In this document: in pieces, positions 18,537 through 28,156 of the stretch
How positions within the stretch are numbered: the stretch's first letter is position 1
How the letters are laid out: each line of letters opens with the position of its first letter
Assembly (NCBI GenBank): GCA_900551955.1
Contig: UWSE01000001.1
Location: forward strand, 1 to 64,000
Direction of reading: 5' to 3'
DNA from: an uncultured Mollicutes bacterium
Lineage (GTDB): Bacteria; Bacillota_I; Bacilli_A; UBA3375
DNA length: 64,000 nt
Program-made: the position numbers and the translations under genes
Notes under the pieces: generated by a model
What the model saw: the letters and a program-made list of their open reading frames with translations, nothing else
Database searches by the model: none
What the model was told of the DNA's origin: nothing

Positions 18537-19493
18537 TTAGGGCTTTTTACGATTTCGTGGAATCATTTTTGAATAATGGGGTAATTCTGGTAAAATATGG
18601 GTATTTTTATCAAATTTATCGAAGTTTTCAATAAATTCTATAACTTGATTAGTTAATACACTCGGAGTTGAAGCTCCAGAGCTTACTCCAACCTTATTAA
18701 CTTCATCATTTAATAACCAATTGATATCTAATTTAGTGATATCTGAGATTAAATATGCTTTAGTCTTGGCTTTTTCTTCACAAACACTAACGAGTTTGTG
18801 AGAATTGTTACTTTTTTCGTCCCCAACAACGATACATAAATCACAATCCTTCGCTTCCTTCACTATCGCTTCTTGGCGCTCTTGAGTTGCACTACAAATT
18901 TCATTAATCACTTCTAGATTAGGAAATAACGATTGGGCTTGCTTAACTAAATCATTAACATCCCACATACTCATCGTCGTTTGATTAGTTATACATAACT
19001 TATCATTAGCCAAAATATCAACCAAAGCATTTAGTTCTTCACTATCTTCGACTAGATGGATATGATGAGGATCTATCCCCAATACTCCTTCTGGTTCAGG
19101 GTGATTATGTTTACCAATATAAATAATATCATAACCCTTATCAATCTTTTCTTGAATGATGTGATGTGTTTTATACACATCACTACAAGTAGCATCGACT
19201 ACATTAAGGCCTTTATTTTTTGCCTCATTAATTAAATGATAATCAATACCATGGGCTGTAATTATTACTGTCCCATGATCAACTTGATCTAGGATTTCTT
19301 TACGACTATTTCCGGTTAAAGTAATTACTCCTGCTTCACTAAACGCTTTAGTAATATTTTTGTTATGGACAATTTGTCCTAAAATATAGATTGGTCGAGG
19401 CATTGTGTCATCACTAATCACATCATTAACAATATGCATAGCTTTAACAACACCATGACAAAAACCTCGTGGAATAATTTTTTTAACTTCCAT
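18537..19493 (-). CDS. ispH: 4-hydroxy-3-methylbut-2-enyl diphosphate reductase (IspH/LytB)
   Basis: Last step of the MEP pathway, making IPP and DMAPP with a 4Fe-4S cluster. All three cluster cysteines are present in the 318 residues: Cys12 (PRGFCHGV), Cys103 (DATCSDVY) and Cys200 (NEICSATQERQ). HGIDY and the TSGASTPS-like SSGASTPS motif near 280 complete the site. A MEP pathway argues against a mevalonate-using Lactobacillales-type relative. It is the last gene of the rnhC-pta-SNF2-ispH run. Confidence 0.97.
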   Translation of the reverse strand: MEVKKIIPRGFCHGVVKAMHIVNDVISDDTMPRPIYILGQIVHNKNITKAFSEAGVITLTGNSRKEILDQVDHGTVIITAHGIDYHLINEAKNKGLNVVDATCSDVYKTHHIIQEKIDKGYDIIYIGKHNHPEPEGVLGIDPHHIHLVEDSEELNALVDILANDKLCITNQTTMSMWDVNDLVKQAQSLFPNLEVINEICSATQERQEAIVKEAKDCDLCIVVGDEKSNNSHKLVSVCEEKAKTKAYLISDITKLDINWLLNDEVNKVGVSSGASTPSVLTNQVIEFIENFDKFDKNTHILPELPHYSKMIPRNRKKP

Positions 19494-19494
19494 A

Positions 19495-22400
19495 TTACTC
19501 CTTACGAATTAAATCTTTTAATTCATCAATATCTAATAATTCTAAGCTTGTAATTTTACTAGATAATAAATTTTGACTTAAAGCTGTTTTACTAGCTTGA
19601 ATATCCATAATTCGATCTTCAATCGTATCCAATGTAATTAAACGTTTAACATAAACATCTTTTTGTTGACCAATACGATGAGCTCGGTCTGCAGCTTGAT
19701 TCTCAACACTTTTGTTCCACCACGGATCAACTAATACAACGTGATTGGCGCTAGTTAAGTTTAATCCCGTTCCTCCTGCTTTAAGACTTACAAAAAAGAC
19801 ATTATGTCCTGCATCAGTACCAAAGGCTTTAACCATACGATGACGCTCTTCTTTACTAGTTTTACCTGTCAAAGTAAAGTAATTTATACCAAGTTTATCC
19901 ATTTCAACTTGCACAATATCTAGCATTTTAACAAATTGCGAGAATACTAACACTTTTTCATTACGCTCTACACATTCCAAAATAATGCTAACCAACGATT
20001 TTATTTTCTCTCCACTAGGATAAGTTGGTTCAATTAAACGGGGATCAATTGCAATCTGACGAAGGCGCATAATCATCGATAATAATTCTACTTTGGATAA
20101 GTGATTATTAACTGCAATTTCTTGTTGGTAACGTTGAATGTATTGTTGATATAAATTAGCTTGTTCTTGATTCATCGTATTATATACAATTTCCTCTAAT
20201 TTTGAAGGAAGTGCGTCTAATACATCTTTTTTTAAACGGCGAATAATAAACGGTGCTGTTAATTTTTTAAGTACACGTAAACGACTATCATCATTATATG
20301 TCATAATTGGATGTTCAAAGAAACGATAGAAACTTCGATAATTACCTAGATATCCAGGAATAATAAAGTTAATTATCGACCATAAGTCTTTAACTCCATT
20401 TTCAATTGGTGTTCCCGTTAAAGCTAAAAGATGTTTAGCTTTAATGGAAGTAATTGCTTTATAATTTTGCGTATTAAAGTTCTTGATGAATTGCGCTTCA
20501 TCAAGAATAAATAAATCAAAATTATATTTTTCATATAATTCTAAATCACGTTTCATTAAATCATAACTTGTTAAGATAATATCATAATCAAAAATTTTAT
20601 CTAATATCTTACGACGTTGATTAGCTTCTCCTACCACTAATACTGTTTTAGCATTAGGTAAAAAACGTTTAATCTCTTCTGCCCAGTTATAAACTAGTGA
20701 AGTTGGTGCTGTCACCAATACTTTTTTGTTTTCTTTTATAAAATAACTAGAAATAGCCAATGCTTGGATAGTTTTTCCTAATCCCATTTCATCAGCTAAT
20801 ATTGCACCATAACCATGTTTTAATAAAGAAAGAATGTAACTAATTCCTTCTACTTGGTAATCACGCAATTGGCAATCAATGTATTTACCAGGATTAAAAT
20901 CTTCAACTTTAAAATCTTTAATGCGTTTTAGTTGTGATAGAACATTTTGTGAAAAATGAAATTGGACGTCTTTAAACGCACTTCCAATATTTTCTAATAA
21001 AAATAATTTAGTCGGAGGTAATTCAATATTATCTAATTCTAGATTATCAATTGATAAGAATTGACACAATTGTAATAAATCATTAAATGCATTATTGTTT
21101 AAATTAACGATTTTATTGTTAAGTTTAACGACTGGGTTACGACCATTTACTTTTTTGAGTAAAGTAGATATTTCATTTTTCGTTAACCCATCAATATTAA
21201 CATCTAAAATTAATGAGCGATCATCTTCATCAACTTCAATATCAACATGTTCTACATCAATTACTGTAATATCATCAAAACTCGAAGTCGTACTAACATT
21301 ACTAGTTAATGCTTTGATGATGTCTAAATAATGACTAAATAAGTAGTAAATATCTTCTACTTTTTTAATAATTAAACTATCTTCTTCTCGAACTGAAATT
21401 CTAGATAAAAGTTGATAAATTTTAATTAATTTCATATAGTCAATTGGTTTAGTAAAGTCATTTTCATGCAAGTAAATTAATTGTGGCATATGAATAATTA
21501 CATTATCATCTTGATAGTCACAATTTAATTCAATATCTTCATAACCTAAAGACGAAAAATCATAATTTAAGTTTTCATCAATATTAATTTTCTCACTAAT
21601 AACACTTTCAACAAATATTTTAAAACGTAAATACTCCTTGATATCTAATTGTAGGTTTTGGTAAAATAGCATTTCTAATAATTGTTGTAATAACGGATCT
21701 GGATTTAAAAAGTAATTTAATTCATTCCCAATTAACCACACAAAACAATTACCACAACGACTAATATCTTTAAATTCAGAGATTAACTTCATTTTAACTA
21801 AATCACCTGATTGGCGAACACTTAATGTAAATGGGTGATCTGATGGTTGCAAGGAAATATGACGATAATCTTTATTTTTAAATGTTAGATTAACTTCAAT
21901 ATTATTATCAAATAACATAAAGTATAAATCTGGATCAAGTATTAATTGCGATTTATCTTCACCAAGTAAGTCTAGATTAACTTTTAAGACACGGATAATT
22001 TCTTGACTAATTGGTGTAAACAACGATTGATCATGAATAATTTCACTAGACCCTGAATAAGTTCTACTACCTTTAGTCTTAAACAACTCAATAAATACTT
22101 TCAAATCATCAATCAAGTAACTAGGAGAATATTTTTTGTTAATATAAAAAGAGACAACAAATTTGTCATCTTCAAAACTAATATGTGGCGTAATTCGCGA
22201 CATATTAGTTTCAATTAATGAAGATAATTGTGTTTGATATTGATCAATCACATCAATAAGGACCGGACTAGGTTCTGTTGAATTTAGTTTTTCAACACTA
22301 ATATCATCAAAACTATATGGTTGTAAATAATTAATCAAAGTTGCCATATGACGACAATTTTCTTTAGTTACATTATACTCATCACAATCACAACTACGTT

Positions 22401-22626
22401 CCCCACTTAAAGTGGCATGTTCACCTTTTAACATAATGTTAATTTTGGTATGATAATTTTTATTACCGCAAATAAGATCAGCAGTTATACTTTTTTCATC
22501 AGTAAACTTATCAATCGTAACATCTAGAATATCAATGTCACAATTTTCTAATAACCTAATCCCATCTTGATATGTTTGTTCTTTAAAAAAAGCACTTTTA
22601 ATTACGTCTAAATCAAATAAAGCCAT
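19495..22626 (-). CDS. SNF2-family DEAD-like helicase with SWIM zinc finger
   Basis: A 1043-residue Swi2/Snf2 ATPase. An N-terminal SWIM finger has C79, C81, C91 and H93 (CxC-x9-CxH). A long middle region matches the bacterial SNF2-associated part. The helicase core runs from about 575 to 1030: LADEMGLGKT (motif I), DEAQFIKN (II), LTGTPIENG (III), SLKAGGTGLNL (V) and DRAHRIGQ (VI). Such proteins are widespread in Bacillota (YwqA-like), are thought to act on DNA or RNA polymerase, and remain poorly characterised. Located between pta and ispH with gaps under ten bases. Confidence 0.93.
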   Translation of the reverse strand: MALFDLDVIKSAFFKEQTYQDGIRLLENCDIDILDVTIDKFTDEKSITADLICGNKNYHTKINIMLKGEHATLSGERSCDCDEYNVTKENCRHMATLINYLQPYSFDDISVEKLNSTEPSPVLIDVIDQYQTQLSSLIETNMSRITPHISFEDDKFVVSFYINKKYSPSYLIDDLKVFIELFKTKGSRTYSGSSEIIHDQSLFTPISQEIIRVLKVNLDLLGEDKSQLILDPDLYFMLFDNNIEVNLTFKNKDYRHISLQPSDHPFTLSVRQSGDLVKMKLISEFKDISRCGNCFVWLIGNELNYFLNPDPLLQQLLEMLFYQNLQLDIKEYLRFKIFVESVISEKINIDENLNYDFSSLGYEDIELNCDYQDDNVIIHMPQLIYLHENDFTKPIDYMKLIKIYQLLSRISVREEDSLIIKKVEDIYYLFSHYLDIIKALTSNVSTTSSFDDITVIDVEHVDIEVDEDDRSLILDVNIDGLTKNEISTLLKKVNGRNPVVKLNNKIVNLNNNAFNDLLQLCQFLSIDNLELDNIELPPTKLFLLENIGSAFKDVQFHFSQNVLSQLKRIKDFKVEDFNPGKYIDCQLRDYQVEGISYILSLLKHGYGAILADEMGLGKTIQALAISSYFIKENKKVLVTAPTSLVYNWAEEIKRFLPNAKTVLVVGEANQRRKILDKIFDYDIILTSYDLMKRDLELYEKYNFDLFILDEAQFIKNFNTQNYKAITSIKAKHLLALTGTPIENGVKDLWSIINFIIPGYLGNYRSFYRFFEHPIMTYNDDSRLRVLKKLTAPFIIRRLKKDVLDALPSKLEEIVYNTMNQEQANLYQQYIQRYQQEIAVNNHLSKVELLSMIMRLRQIAIDPRLIEPTYPSGEKIKSLVSIILECVERNEKVLVFSQFVKMLDIVQVEMDKLGINYFTLTGKTSKEERHRMVKAFGTDAGHNVFFVSLKAGGTGLNLTSANHVVLVDPWWNKSVENQAADRAHRIGQQKDVYVKRLITLDTIEDRIMDIQASKTALSQNLLSSKITSLELLDIDELKDLIRKE

Positions 22627-22635
22627 GTATTGCTC

Positions 22636-23613
22636 CTAAATACTCGCCACAGTCAAGTAAATGACTTGCGCAATCTCTTCAGGTTTAGCTCCTCTTGATA
22701 AGTCATTTACTGGTTGACTTGCTCCTTGAATAATTGGTCCAATTGCTTTATATCCACCCAGATATTGAGCAATTTTATAACCAATATTCCCACTATTTAA
22801 ATCCGGAAAGATAAAAGTATTGATAGCCAAACTATTACTTTTACCTATTTTTTTCTTTCTTACTTCGATATCATATGCTGCATCAAATTGAATTTCACCA
22901 CAAACACTATCAGCTAATTGTGGATAAGTGGAATTAAATTTAGTTAACGCTTGTTTAATAAATTCAATGCTATCTCCACTTCCACTACCTAAAGTTGAAT
23001 AACTAAGTAGTGCTATATTAGGTGTTATCCCTAATTTAGAAGCAGATTGATATGTATCATAAATTAAATTAACATATCCGTCAACATCATAATCAATATT
23101 TAGTGCACAATCACTAAATATTAAATTCTCTTCACCTTTTATTAATAACATATATGAAGAAATTAATTTTCCTTCTTCTTTTGCTTTTATTAACTTTAAC
23201 ATAGGTGATAAGATTTCTTTGGTTGGATAACTACTACCACCAACTACACAATCAACATAGTTAGCTTTAAGCAACATCATCGCAAAACTAGGAGCATGGA
23301 TGCTCCATTCAATTAGGAATTCACGACTAATTGATTTCTTAAAGCCTTTCGTTTTGGACAACACATTATCAATGACTGTATCACATACAAACGGTTGTAA
23401 TACTTTAACATTAATACTTTCATCATATCGATAATGAGCTAACTTTTCTTCTATAATATCAATTGCTCCTAAAAGGACAATATCCATATTTTTTAAATAT
23501 TTCAAAGCTTCAAGAATACGTTCATCTTCTCCATCTGGTATACAAACAATCGGATGATTGTCTTGATATTGAGTATTAATTTTTTCGATCATTTTATCCA
23601 TTAATGTATTCAT
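22636..23613 (-). CDS. pta: Phosphate acetyltransferase
   Basis: Interconverts acetyl-CoA and acetyl phosphate, normally paired with acetate kinase for substrate-level ATP. About 325 residues, as in Bacillus. C-terminal signatures are clear: GEIQFDAAYDIEVRKKK near 240, FPDLNSGNIGYKIAQ near 272 and GPIIQGASQPVNDLSRG near 295. The second in-frame ATG (23613) has better spacing from AGGA than the first (23619). No ackA is in the window. Confidence 0.94.
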   Translation of the reverse strand: MNTLMDKMIEKINTQYQDNHPIVCIPDGEDERILEALKYLKNMDIVLLGAIDIIEEKLAHYRYDESINVKVLQPFVCDTVIDNVLSKTKGFKKSISREFLIEWSIHAPSFAMMLLKANYVDCVVGGSSYPTKEILSPMLKLIKAKEEGKLISSYMLLIKGEENLIFSDCALNIDYDVDGYVNLIYDTYQSASKLGITPNIALLSYSTLGSGSGDSIEFIKQALTKFNSTYPQLADSVCGEIQFDAAYDIEVRKKKIGKSNSLAINTFIFPDLNSGNIGYKIAQYLGGYKAIGPIIQGASQPVNDLSRGAKPEEIAQVIYLTVASI

Positions 23614-23628
23614 ATCCATTCCTATAAA

Positions 23629-24456
23629 TTATTTCAATTCATCAAAAGTTTTAAAAGAAGATTTACACACTTCTTCTAGTGCATCTATACCATAAGTATC
23701 TTTGAATTTTTGGGCAGTTTCTTTTACATTACCACCTAATTCAATATCAACTAAAGGATATTTTTTAGAAATGTTAAGCATTTCTAATAGATAAATTCCT
23801 CTTGCTAAAATACTAGCTAAAGCTACACATAAATAATTTGAATCAGCTTTATTTTCTAAAACTAAATCACTAGGCCACTCTAAATTAAATTTTTTAGAAT
23901 ATTTTTTAAAAGCTGCTTCGGTTGTAAATAAATCAATAACTGTTGTATCTTCCAAATCAAAAATATTTTTGTTATGGTATACAACTTTTTGTTCAATAGC
24001 ATTTAACGGTTCTTGCATTTGATGATCATAAACTAACGTATATTTATAATCACAAATATCGCCGATTGTTTTACAAATTTGTAATATCTTTTTACTTTTT
24101 AATCTTTTAGAATCACGAATATCAATAAAAGATCTTGATAACTTTTTAATTGATTCTTTTGTTAATTTAACACTAACATATACTGTTGGTCCAAAGAAGT
24201 CTCCTACCCCAACTTCATCACAGCCAACATATCCTTCTTCACCACAATTAAGAATTAATTCTTCATAAAAATCTTCTTCAGCATCTCCTGTAATACTAAC
24301 AGTATTATTGTTATATACTAGCACGCGTGTATCTACTTCAGGGAAATAATAATGATGCGCAACCCATGACTCTTGTGGCGGTTGACGATATTCTTCTAAG
24401 TTAGAATACTTAGAAAAGTGTAAATCCATTTTCTTCGTTAGTGTTAAATTGAGCAT
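23629..24456 (-). CDS. rnhC: Ribonuclease HIII
   Basis: Degrades RNA in RNA-DNA hybrids. An N-terminal TBP-like substrate-binding domain of about 70 residues is followed by the type 2 RNase H core with YVGCDEVGVGDFFGP (acidic D80, E81), IRDSKRL and the later aspartate in NKADSNYL. DEVGVGD rather than DEVGRGP, and the N-terminal domain, separate HIII from HII. A second RNase H (rnhB) is at 41269. It starts the rnhC-pta-SNF2-ispH run from an extended -10 promoter. Confidence 0.95.
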   Translation of the reverse strand: MLNLTLTKKMDLHFSKYSNLEEYRQPPQESWVAHHYYFPEVDTRVLVYNNNTVSITGDAEEDFYEELILNCGEEGYVGCDEVGVGDFFGPTVYVSVKLTKESIKKLSRSFIDIRDSKRLKSKKILQICKTIGDICDYKYTLVYDHQMQEPLNAIEQKVVYHNKNIFDLEDTTVIDLFTTEAAFKKYSKKFNLEWPSDLVLENKADSNYLCVALASILARGIYLLEMLNISKKYPLVDIELGGNVKETAQKFKDTYGIDALEEVCKSSFKTFDELK

Positions 24457-24483
24457 AAAATCTCCTTTTTTTGTTTATTATAT

Positions 24484-24492
24484 ATTATAACA
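24484..24492 (-). promoter_or_regulatory. Extended -10 promoter of rnhC operon
   Basis: TGT-TATAAT on the minus strand, 27 bases upstream of the rnhC ATG. TTGTAT lies 16 bases further up but matches the -35 consensus only in its first half. Confidence 0.65.
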
Positions 24493-24530
24493 CAATATGT
24501 AATAAATACAAAAGAAGTCAAGAAAAATTG

Positions 24531-24536
24531 TATAAT
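24531..24536 (+). promoter_or_regulatory. -10 element upstream of CaCA exchanger
   Basis: TATAAT preceded by TTG, so it lacks the TGN extension common in this window. No -35 is seen. It is divergent from the rnhC promoter, the two hexamers being about 40 bases apart. Confidence 0.45.
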
Positions 24537-24572
24537 TTGAATATATGAGTTATAACTATAAAAAGGAGATTT

Positions 24573-25550
24573 ATGCAAAATTTTATTGTATTTTCGTTAT
24601 TTTTCATATTAGCGGGAATTACATCTTATAGTGCGATGCAATTATCTAATGCTAGTGAAAAATTTGAGCAATATTCTAAATTACCACCGATATTAATTGG
24701 GGCCATATTAGCTGTCGCAACTTCACTTCCTGAATTTGCTACAAGTTTAACAAGTAACTTAATATTACACCAACCAACAACAACAGCGGCTAACCCCATT
24801 GGTAGTAACATGTTTAATATTGTTATCTTAGCTTTAATGAATATTATTTTTTATAAAAAAACTGTTAACTATTACCTAAAAAACAATAATAATGTTTTTA
24901 ACACAATTGTTATTATCATGTATTTATTAACTTTTACAGTAGCATTAACACCTACTACTTCTCCAGCATATCAATATATGTATATTGGTAATGTCAATAT
25001 TATTACTATTATCTTTATCTTATTATATTGTTTAGGATTAAAATTATCTAAAGATATGGATCAAGAAGAACAAACACATGAAAACAACCCCCAAGAATTA
25101 AGAAAAGCGATTATTCGCTTTGCTATCTACTCTGTAGTTGTTATTGTAAGTAGTTATTTCTTATCATTAGTAGCTGATAAAATTATTGCCATTACAGGTC
25201 TTGCTTCAGGATTCGTCGGAGCTGTATTCTTAGGTATAGCAACATCACTTCCAGAATTAATCAGTGCATTCTTGTTATGTAAACATGGAAGTTATAATAT
25301 TGCCGCTAGTAATGTAATTGGTTCTAACTTATTTAACTTTATTATAGTTACCATTAATGATGTTGTTAGTAAACAACCATTATGGAGTCAAGTCGATAGT
25401 AGTGTCTATCCATTATACTTCTATGGATTTGTCTTATCTTGTATTGTCTTCTTTATGATTTCATTTAAAACAAAAAATAATGTACTAAACTTATTATTAC
25501 CAATTCTATTAATCGGAATTTATATCTATTACTTAATTAGTAATACATAA
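24573..25550 (+). CDS. Calcium/sodium antiporter (CaCA family, YrbG-like)
   Basis: A ten-span cation:cation exchanger of 325 residues. The two inverted alpha repeats are clear: AVATSLPEFATSLTSN with NPIGSNMFNIVI near 50-85, and GIATSLPELISAFLL with NVIGSNLFNFII near 220-260. The acidic residues in both SLPE motifs bind the ion. The centre is a hydrophilic loop (KDMDQEEQTHENNPQ). Likely exports Ca2+ in exchange for Na+ or H+. Preceded by AAGGAG and closed by a bidirectional terminator. Confidence 0.93.
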   Translation: MQNFIVFSLFFILAGITSYSAMQLSNASEKFEQYSKLPPILIGAILAVATSLPEFATSLTSNLILHQPTTTAANPIGSNMFNIVILALMNIIFYKKTVNYYLKNNNNVFNTIVIIMYLLTFTVALTPTTSPAYQYMYIGNVNIITIIFILLYCLGLKLSKDMDQEEQTHENNPQELRKAIIRFAIYSVVVIVSSYFLSLVADKIIAITGLASGFVGAVFLGIATSLPELISAFLLCKHGSYNIAASNVIGSNLFNFIIVTINDVVSKQPLWSQVDSSVYPLYFYGFVLSCIVFFMISFKTKNNVLNLLLPILLIGIYIYYLISNT

Positions 25551-25580
25551 ATAAAAGGTAGTTTTTAAACTACCTTTTAT
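25551..25580. terminator. Bidirectional terminator between exchanger and protease
   Basis: AAAAGGTAGTTT and AAACTACCTTTT form a stem with A/T tracts on both flanks, placed between convergent genes. Confidence 0.88.
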
Positions 25581-26344
25581 TATTTAGCTACACTAGCAGG
25601 TTCAATATCTTCTGTTTCAAAATAATCTAATAGAACACTAGTTGGAATCGCCATCCCAATATTTTCAGCTCCTTGAGCTACAATTTTTTGCGATACAATT
25701 CCAATTAATTGGTTTTTATCATTAAATAATCCACCACCAGAGTTTCCTGGGCTAACTGCAGCATCAAATTGAATAAAATTAAAACTACTATATTTAGATT
25801 CTACTTCAGGAGATGATACAACTCCTTTTGTAAATGAGTATCCAATTCCCATTGGATAACCAATAGCAAATACATCTGCTCCAATTGATGGTAATTTAGC
25901 ACTTAATTGGACCGACTTAGCTTCTCTAGGAACCTCATCTAACTCAATAATCGCTAAATCTAAGTCTTCATCAGAACATACGATTCTACCTTCAATCTCC
26001 GTATCTTTGTCAAAAGGGAACACTACATCTACAGTTTTACCAGTCACACCAGCAACTACGTGATGGTTAGTTACTACCTGTTTATCATTAATCATAACAC
26101 CACTACCTGTAGCTTTTCCACTTCCAAAAATAGTTTCAACTTCTGCGCTAATCATTACAACTGACTTTTGATTAACCTCTGAGATATAAGTACTATCAAT
26201 TTGTTTATTATTTAAATTATGAATTAATCCCACACTAGAAAAAATTCCAATTACTAATAAAAAGATTAACATAATTACATAAATCGTACGAGATTGTTTA
26301 ATTGCATAAATTTCACCATTATCTTTTTTACTTATTACTTTCAT
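25580..26344 (-). CDS. Membrane-anchored trypsin-like serine protease (HtrA-like, no PDZ)
   Basis: A 254-residue protein with a short cytoplasmic N-terminus, one membrane span (about 21-41) and an extracellular chymotrypsin-fold domain. The catalytic triad is visible: His95 in TNHHVV, Asp129 in LDLAII and Ser202 in SPGNSGGGLF. HtrA proteins degrade misfolded exported proteins. Unlike classic HtrA/DegP it ends about 50 residues after the serine, with no PDZ domain, so it probably lacks PDZ-mediated substrate selection. Confidence 0.9.
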   Translation of the reverse strand: MKVISKKDNGEIYAIKQSRTIYVIMLIFLLVIGIFSSVGLIHNLNNKQIDSTYISEVNQKSVVMISAEVETIFGSGKATGSGVMINDKQVVTNHHVVAGVTGKTVDVVFPFDKDTEIEGRIVCSDEDLDLAIIELDEVPREAKSVQLSAKLPSIGADVFAIGYPMGIGYSFTKGVVSSPEVESKYSSFNFIQFDAAVSPGNSGGGLFNDKNQLIGIVSQKIVAQGAENIGMAIPTSVLLDYFETEDIEPASVAK

Positions 26345-26365
26345 TTAGCTCCTTAATATACATTT

Positions 26366-26374
26366 ATTATATCA
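26366..26374 (-). promoter_or_regulatory. Extended -10 promoter of HtrA-like protease
   Basis: TGA-TATAAT on the minus strand, about 20 bases before the ATG; SD AAGGAG follows. Divergent from the thiamine-transporter promoter. Confidence 0.65.
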
Positions 26375-26400
26375 AAAATAATATCAGTTGTAAGACATTG

Positions 26401-26409
26401 TGGTATAAT
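26401..26409 (+). promoter_or_regulatory. Extended -10 promoter of thiXYZ
   Basis: TGG-TATAAT at 26401-26409, ten bases before the riboswitch aptamer. No clear -35. Confidence 0.7.
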
Positions 26410-26418
26410 ATTTAAAAT

Positions 26419-26507
26419 GTCACGGGTACTACGTAAATGTGGTTGAGAAATACCGTTTACTTGATCTAGTTAATACTAGCGTAAGGAGACTATATACTAA
26501 CCGTGAC
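26419..26507 (+). promoter_or_regulatory. TPP riboswitch (THI element) controlling thiXYZ
   Basis: A thiamine pyrophosphate aptamer. P1 is GTCACGG (26419-26425) pairing with CCGTGAC (26501-26507); P2 CGGGTA pairs with TACCG (26451-26455); the conserved TTGAGA (CUGAGA variant) lies at 26443-26448; the P4/P5 arm TTGATCTAGTTAATACTAGC is near consensus. P1 ends one base before the AGGAG SD of thiX (26509-26513), and no terminator follows, so ligand binding probably blocks ribosome access when TPP is plentiful. The mechanism is inferred. Confidence 0.93.
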
Positions 26508-26517
26508 CAGGAGATAT

Positions 26518-27249
26518 ATGAAAAAAATTACATTATTAATTGGTGGTTTAGTCCTATTTCAACTAATTGATATGGTAATTATCTATTTATATCCTGGTTG
26601 GCAATTTATATTACCTACCCCTTTTATGGTTATAAATAGTATAATTACCAATTTTAATTCAATTATTACTAATCTATTCCCAACATTATTTATAACTATA
26701 ATTTCAATAATTATTAGTATTATAATAGCTTATTTAATTAGCTTTATCATCAAACAATATCGTGCTTATTATTTAATTAATATTTGTGGAATATTACAAA
26801 TCATTCCACCAATTTTATTAATACCGATTATCATTAATATCTTTGGCTTTTCTTTATTTAATACCCTATTAATTAATGTTATATTAAATAGTTTTCCTTT
26901 AATAAAATTAATCAGTGCTAGCTTTTTAGAAGATAATTTATGCCAAGAACAATTGTTTACAACACTTAATGCTTCGTTAATCAATAAATACCGCTACTTA
27001 TATTTACCACGAAGCATTAAGAGTTTATATCAAGGATTATCAATCACCATTACCTACTCACTCGCCAATACATTGATGAGTGAGTATCTAATTGGGCAAT
27101 CTGGCTTGGGGCTATTATTTAAACATAGTATTAGTAACTTTAATATTAGCCTCGCTTTTGGAATAATAGTAATTGTTATTATCATTACCCTAATATTATT
27201 GTCAATGATCAAAACAATATATATGTGGAGCAAATATGCAAAAATTTAA
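26518..27249 (+). CDS. thiX: Thiamine-precursor ABC transporter permease (ThiX-like)
   Basis: A 243-residue permease with about six spans. It carries an EAA-like loop (LFTTLNASLINKYRYLYLPRSIK, near 155-175) for contact with the ATPase. ATG 26518 is chosen; a GTG at 26503 is in frame but lies inside the riboswitch P1 stem. Together with the THI5-like lipoprotein and ATPase behind a TPP riboswitch it matches the ThiXYZ system, thought to import hydroxymethylpyrimidine or its formylamino precursor. Confidence 0.9.
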   Translation: MKKITLLIGGLVLFQLIDMVIIYLYPGWQFILPTPFMVINSIITNFNSIITNLFPTLFITIISIIISIIIAYLISFIIKQYRAYYLINICGILQIIPPILLIPIIINIFGFSLFNTLLINVILNSFPLIKLISASFLEDNLCQEQLFTTLNASLINKYRYLYLPRSIKSLYQGLSITITYSLANTLMSEYLIGQSGLGLLFKHSISNFNISLAFGIIVIVIIITLILLSMIKTIYMWSKYAKI

Positions 27250-28156
27250 AACTTTATTACTCTTATCTCTGTTACTAATTAGTGGTTGTATTGCTAAAAA
27301 CCTTAATCAAATAACAATCGCTCTTGATTATTCGCCTAATATAAATTACATCGGTATTTATATGGCGATTCATCAAGGTTATTATCAACAAGATAATATC
27401 GATATTAATTTAATTAATGCTTCTAGCATCTCAACAGAACAATTAGTTATCACTAATCAAGCTAACTTAGGATTTAGCTATAGTGAAAACTTATTGTTTA
27501 GTGACACAAAATTACCACTAACTAGTATCTATAGTTTATATTCCCAAAACTTAAGTGGTTTTATCTCAAGAACCGACAAAAACATAACTTCGATTAAAGA
27601 TTTTGCCAATAAAACTTATTGTGGTTGGGGAAGTGAAGCTGAGAAGAAAATTATTACCGCTTTAGCTAAAGAAAATGGTGTTGTTCCAAACAGTATTAAC
27701 ATTGTCAATACTGACCATAATTTCATTAATGACAATGGTAGTTGTGATATATTTTGGAGCTATGAATATTGGTCAAACAAACAAGCTAAATTCAATGGCA
27801 TAGATTATAATTATATCCCCTTATCATCATTAAATCTAAACTATTATACACCCATTATCATAAGTAAAGAAAACGATACTAATCCTTTATATTCTCTATT
27901 TATTAAAGATACAATAAAAGGATTTGAGGATGCGATTAATGATCCTCAATTGGTAATTAATGTTATGCATCAATATGATCAACAAATTCCTGATCAAGTA
28001 ATCATTGATAGCTTAGAAGCAATTAAAAATTATATTAATCCAACTGGTTATCAAGATCCAATTATCTGGGAACAATTATATAATTGGGCAATAACTTATA
28101 ATCTTAAGCCGCAATCATTAGAAGGAGTATTTACTAATGAATACATTACAAATTAA
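27236..28156 (+). CDS. thiY: Thiamine-precursor binding lipoprotein (ThiY, NMT1/THI5-like)
   Basis: A solute-binding lipoprotein of 306 residues; lipobox LISGC puts the lipidated cysteine at 18. The mature start, ITIALDYSPNINYIGIYMAIHQGYY, matches the NMT1/THI5 family's LDWxPNxNHxGxYxA pattern. FSYSENLL near 80 and CGWGSEAE near 120 lie in the ligand cleft. It overlaps thiX by 14 bases and thiZ by 20, so the three are tightly coupled under TPP control. Confidence 0.92.
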   Translation: MQKFKTLLLLSLLLISGCIAKNLNQITIALDYSPNINYIGIYMAIHQGYYQQDNIDINLINASSISTEQLVITNQANLGFSYSENLLFSDTKLPLTSIYSLYSQNLSGFISRTDKNITSIKDFANKTYCGWGSEAEKKIITALAKENGVVPNSINIVNTDHNFINDNGSCDIFWSYEYWSNKQAKFNGIDYNYIPLSSLNLNYYTPIIISKENDTNPLYSLFIKDTIKGFEDAINDPQLVINVMHQYDQQIPDQVIIDSLEAIKNYINPTGYQDPIIWEQLYNWAITYNLKPQSLEGVFTNEYITN

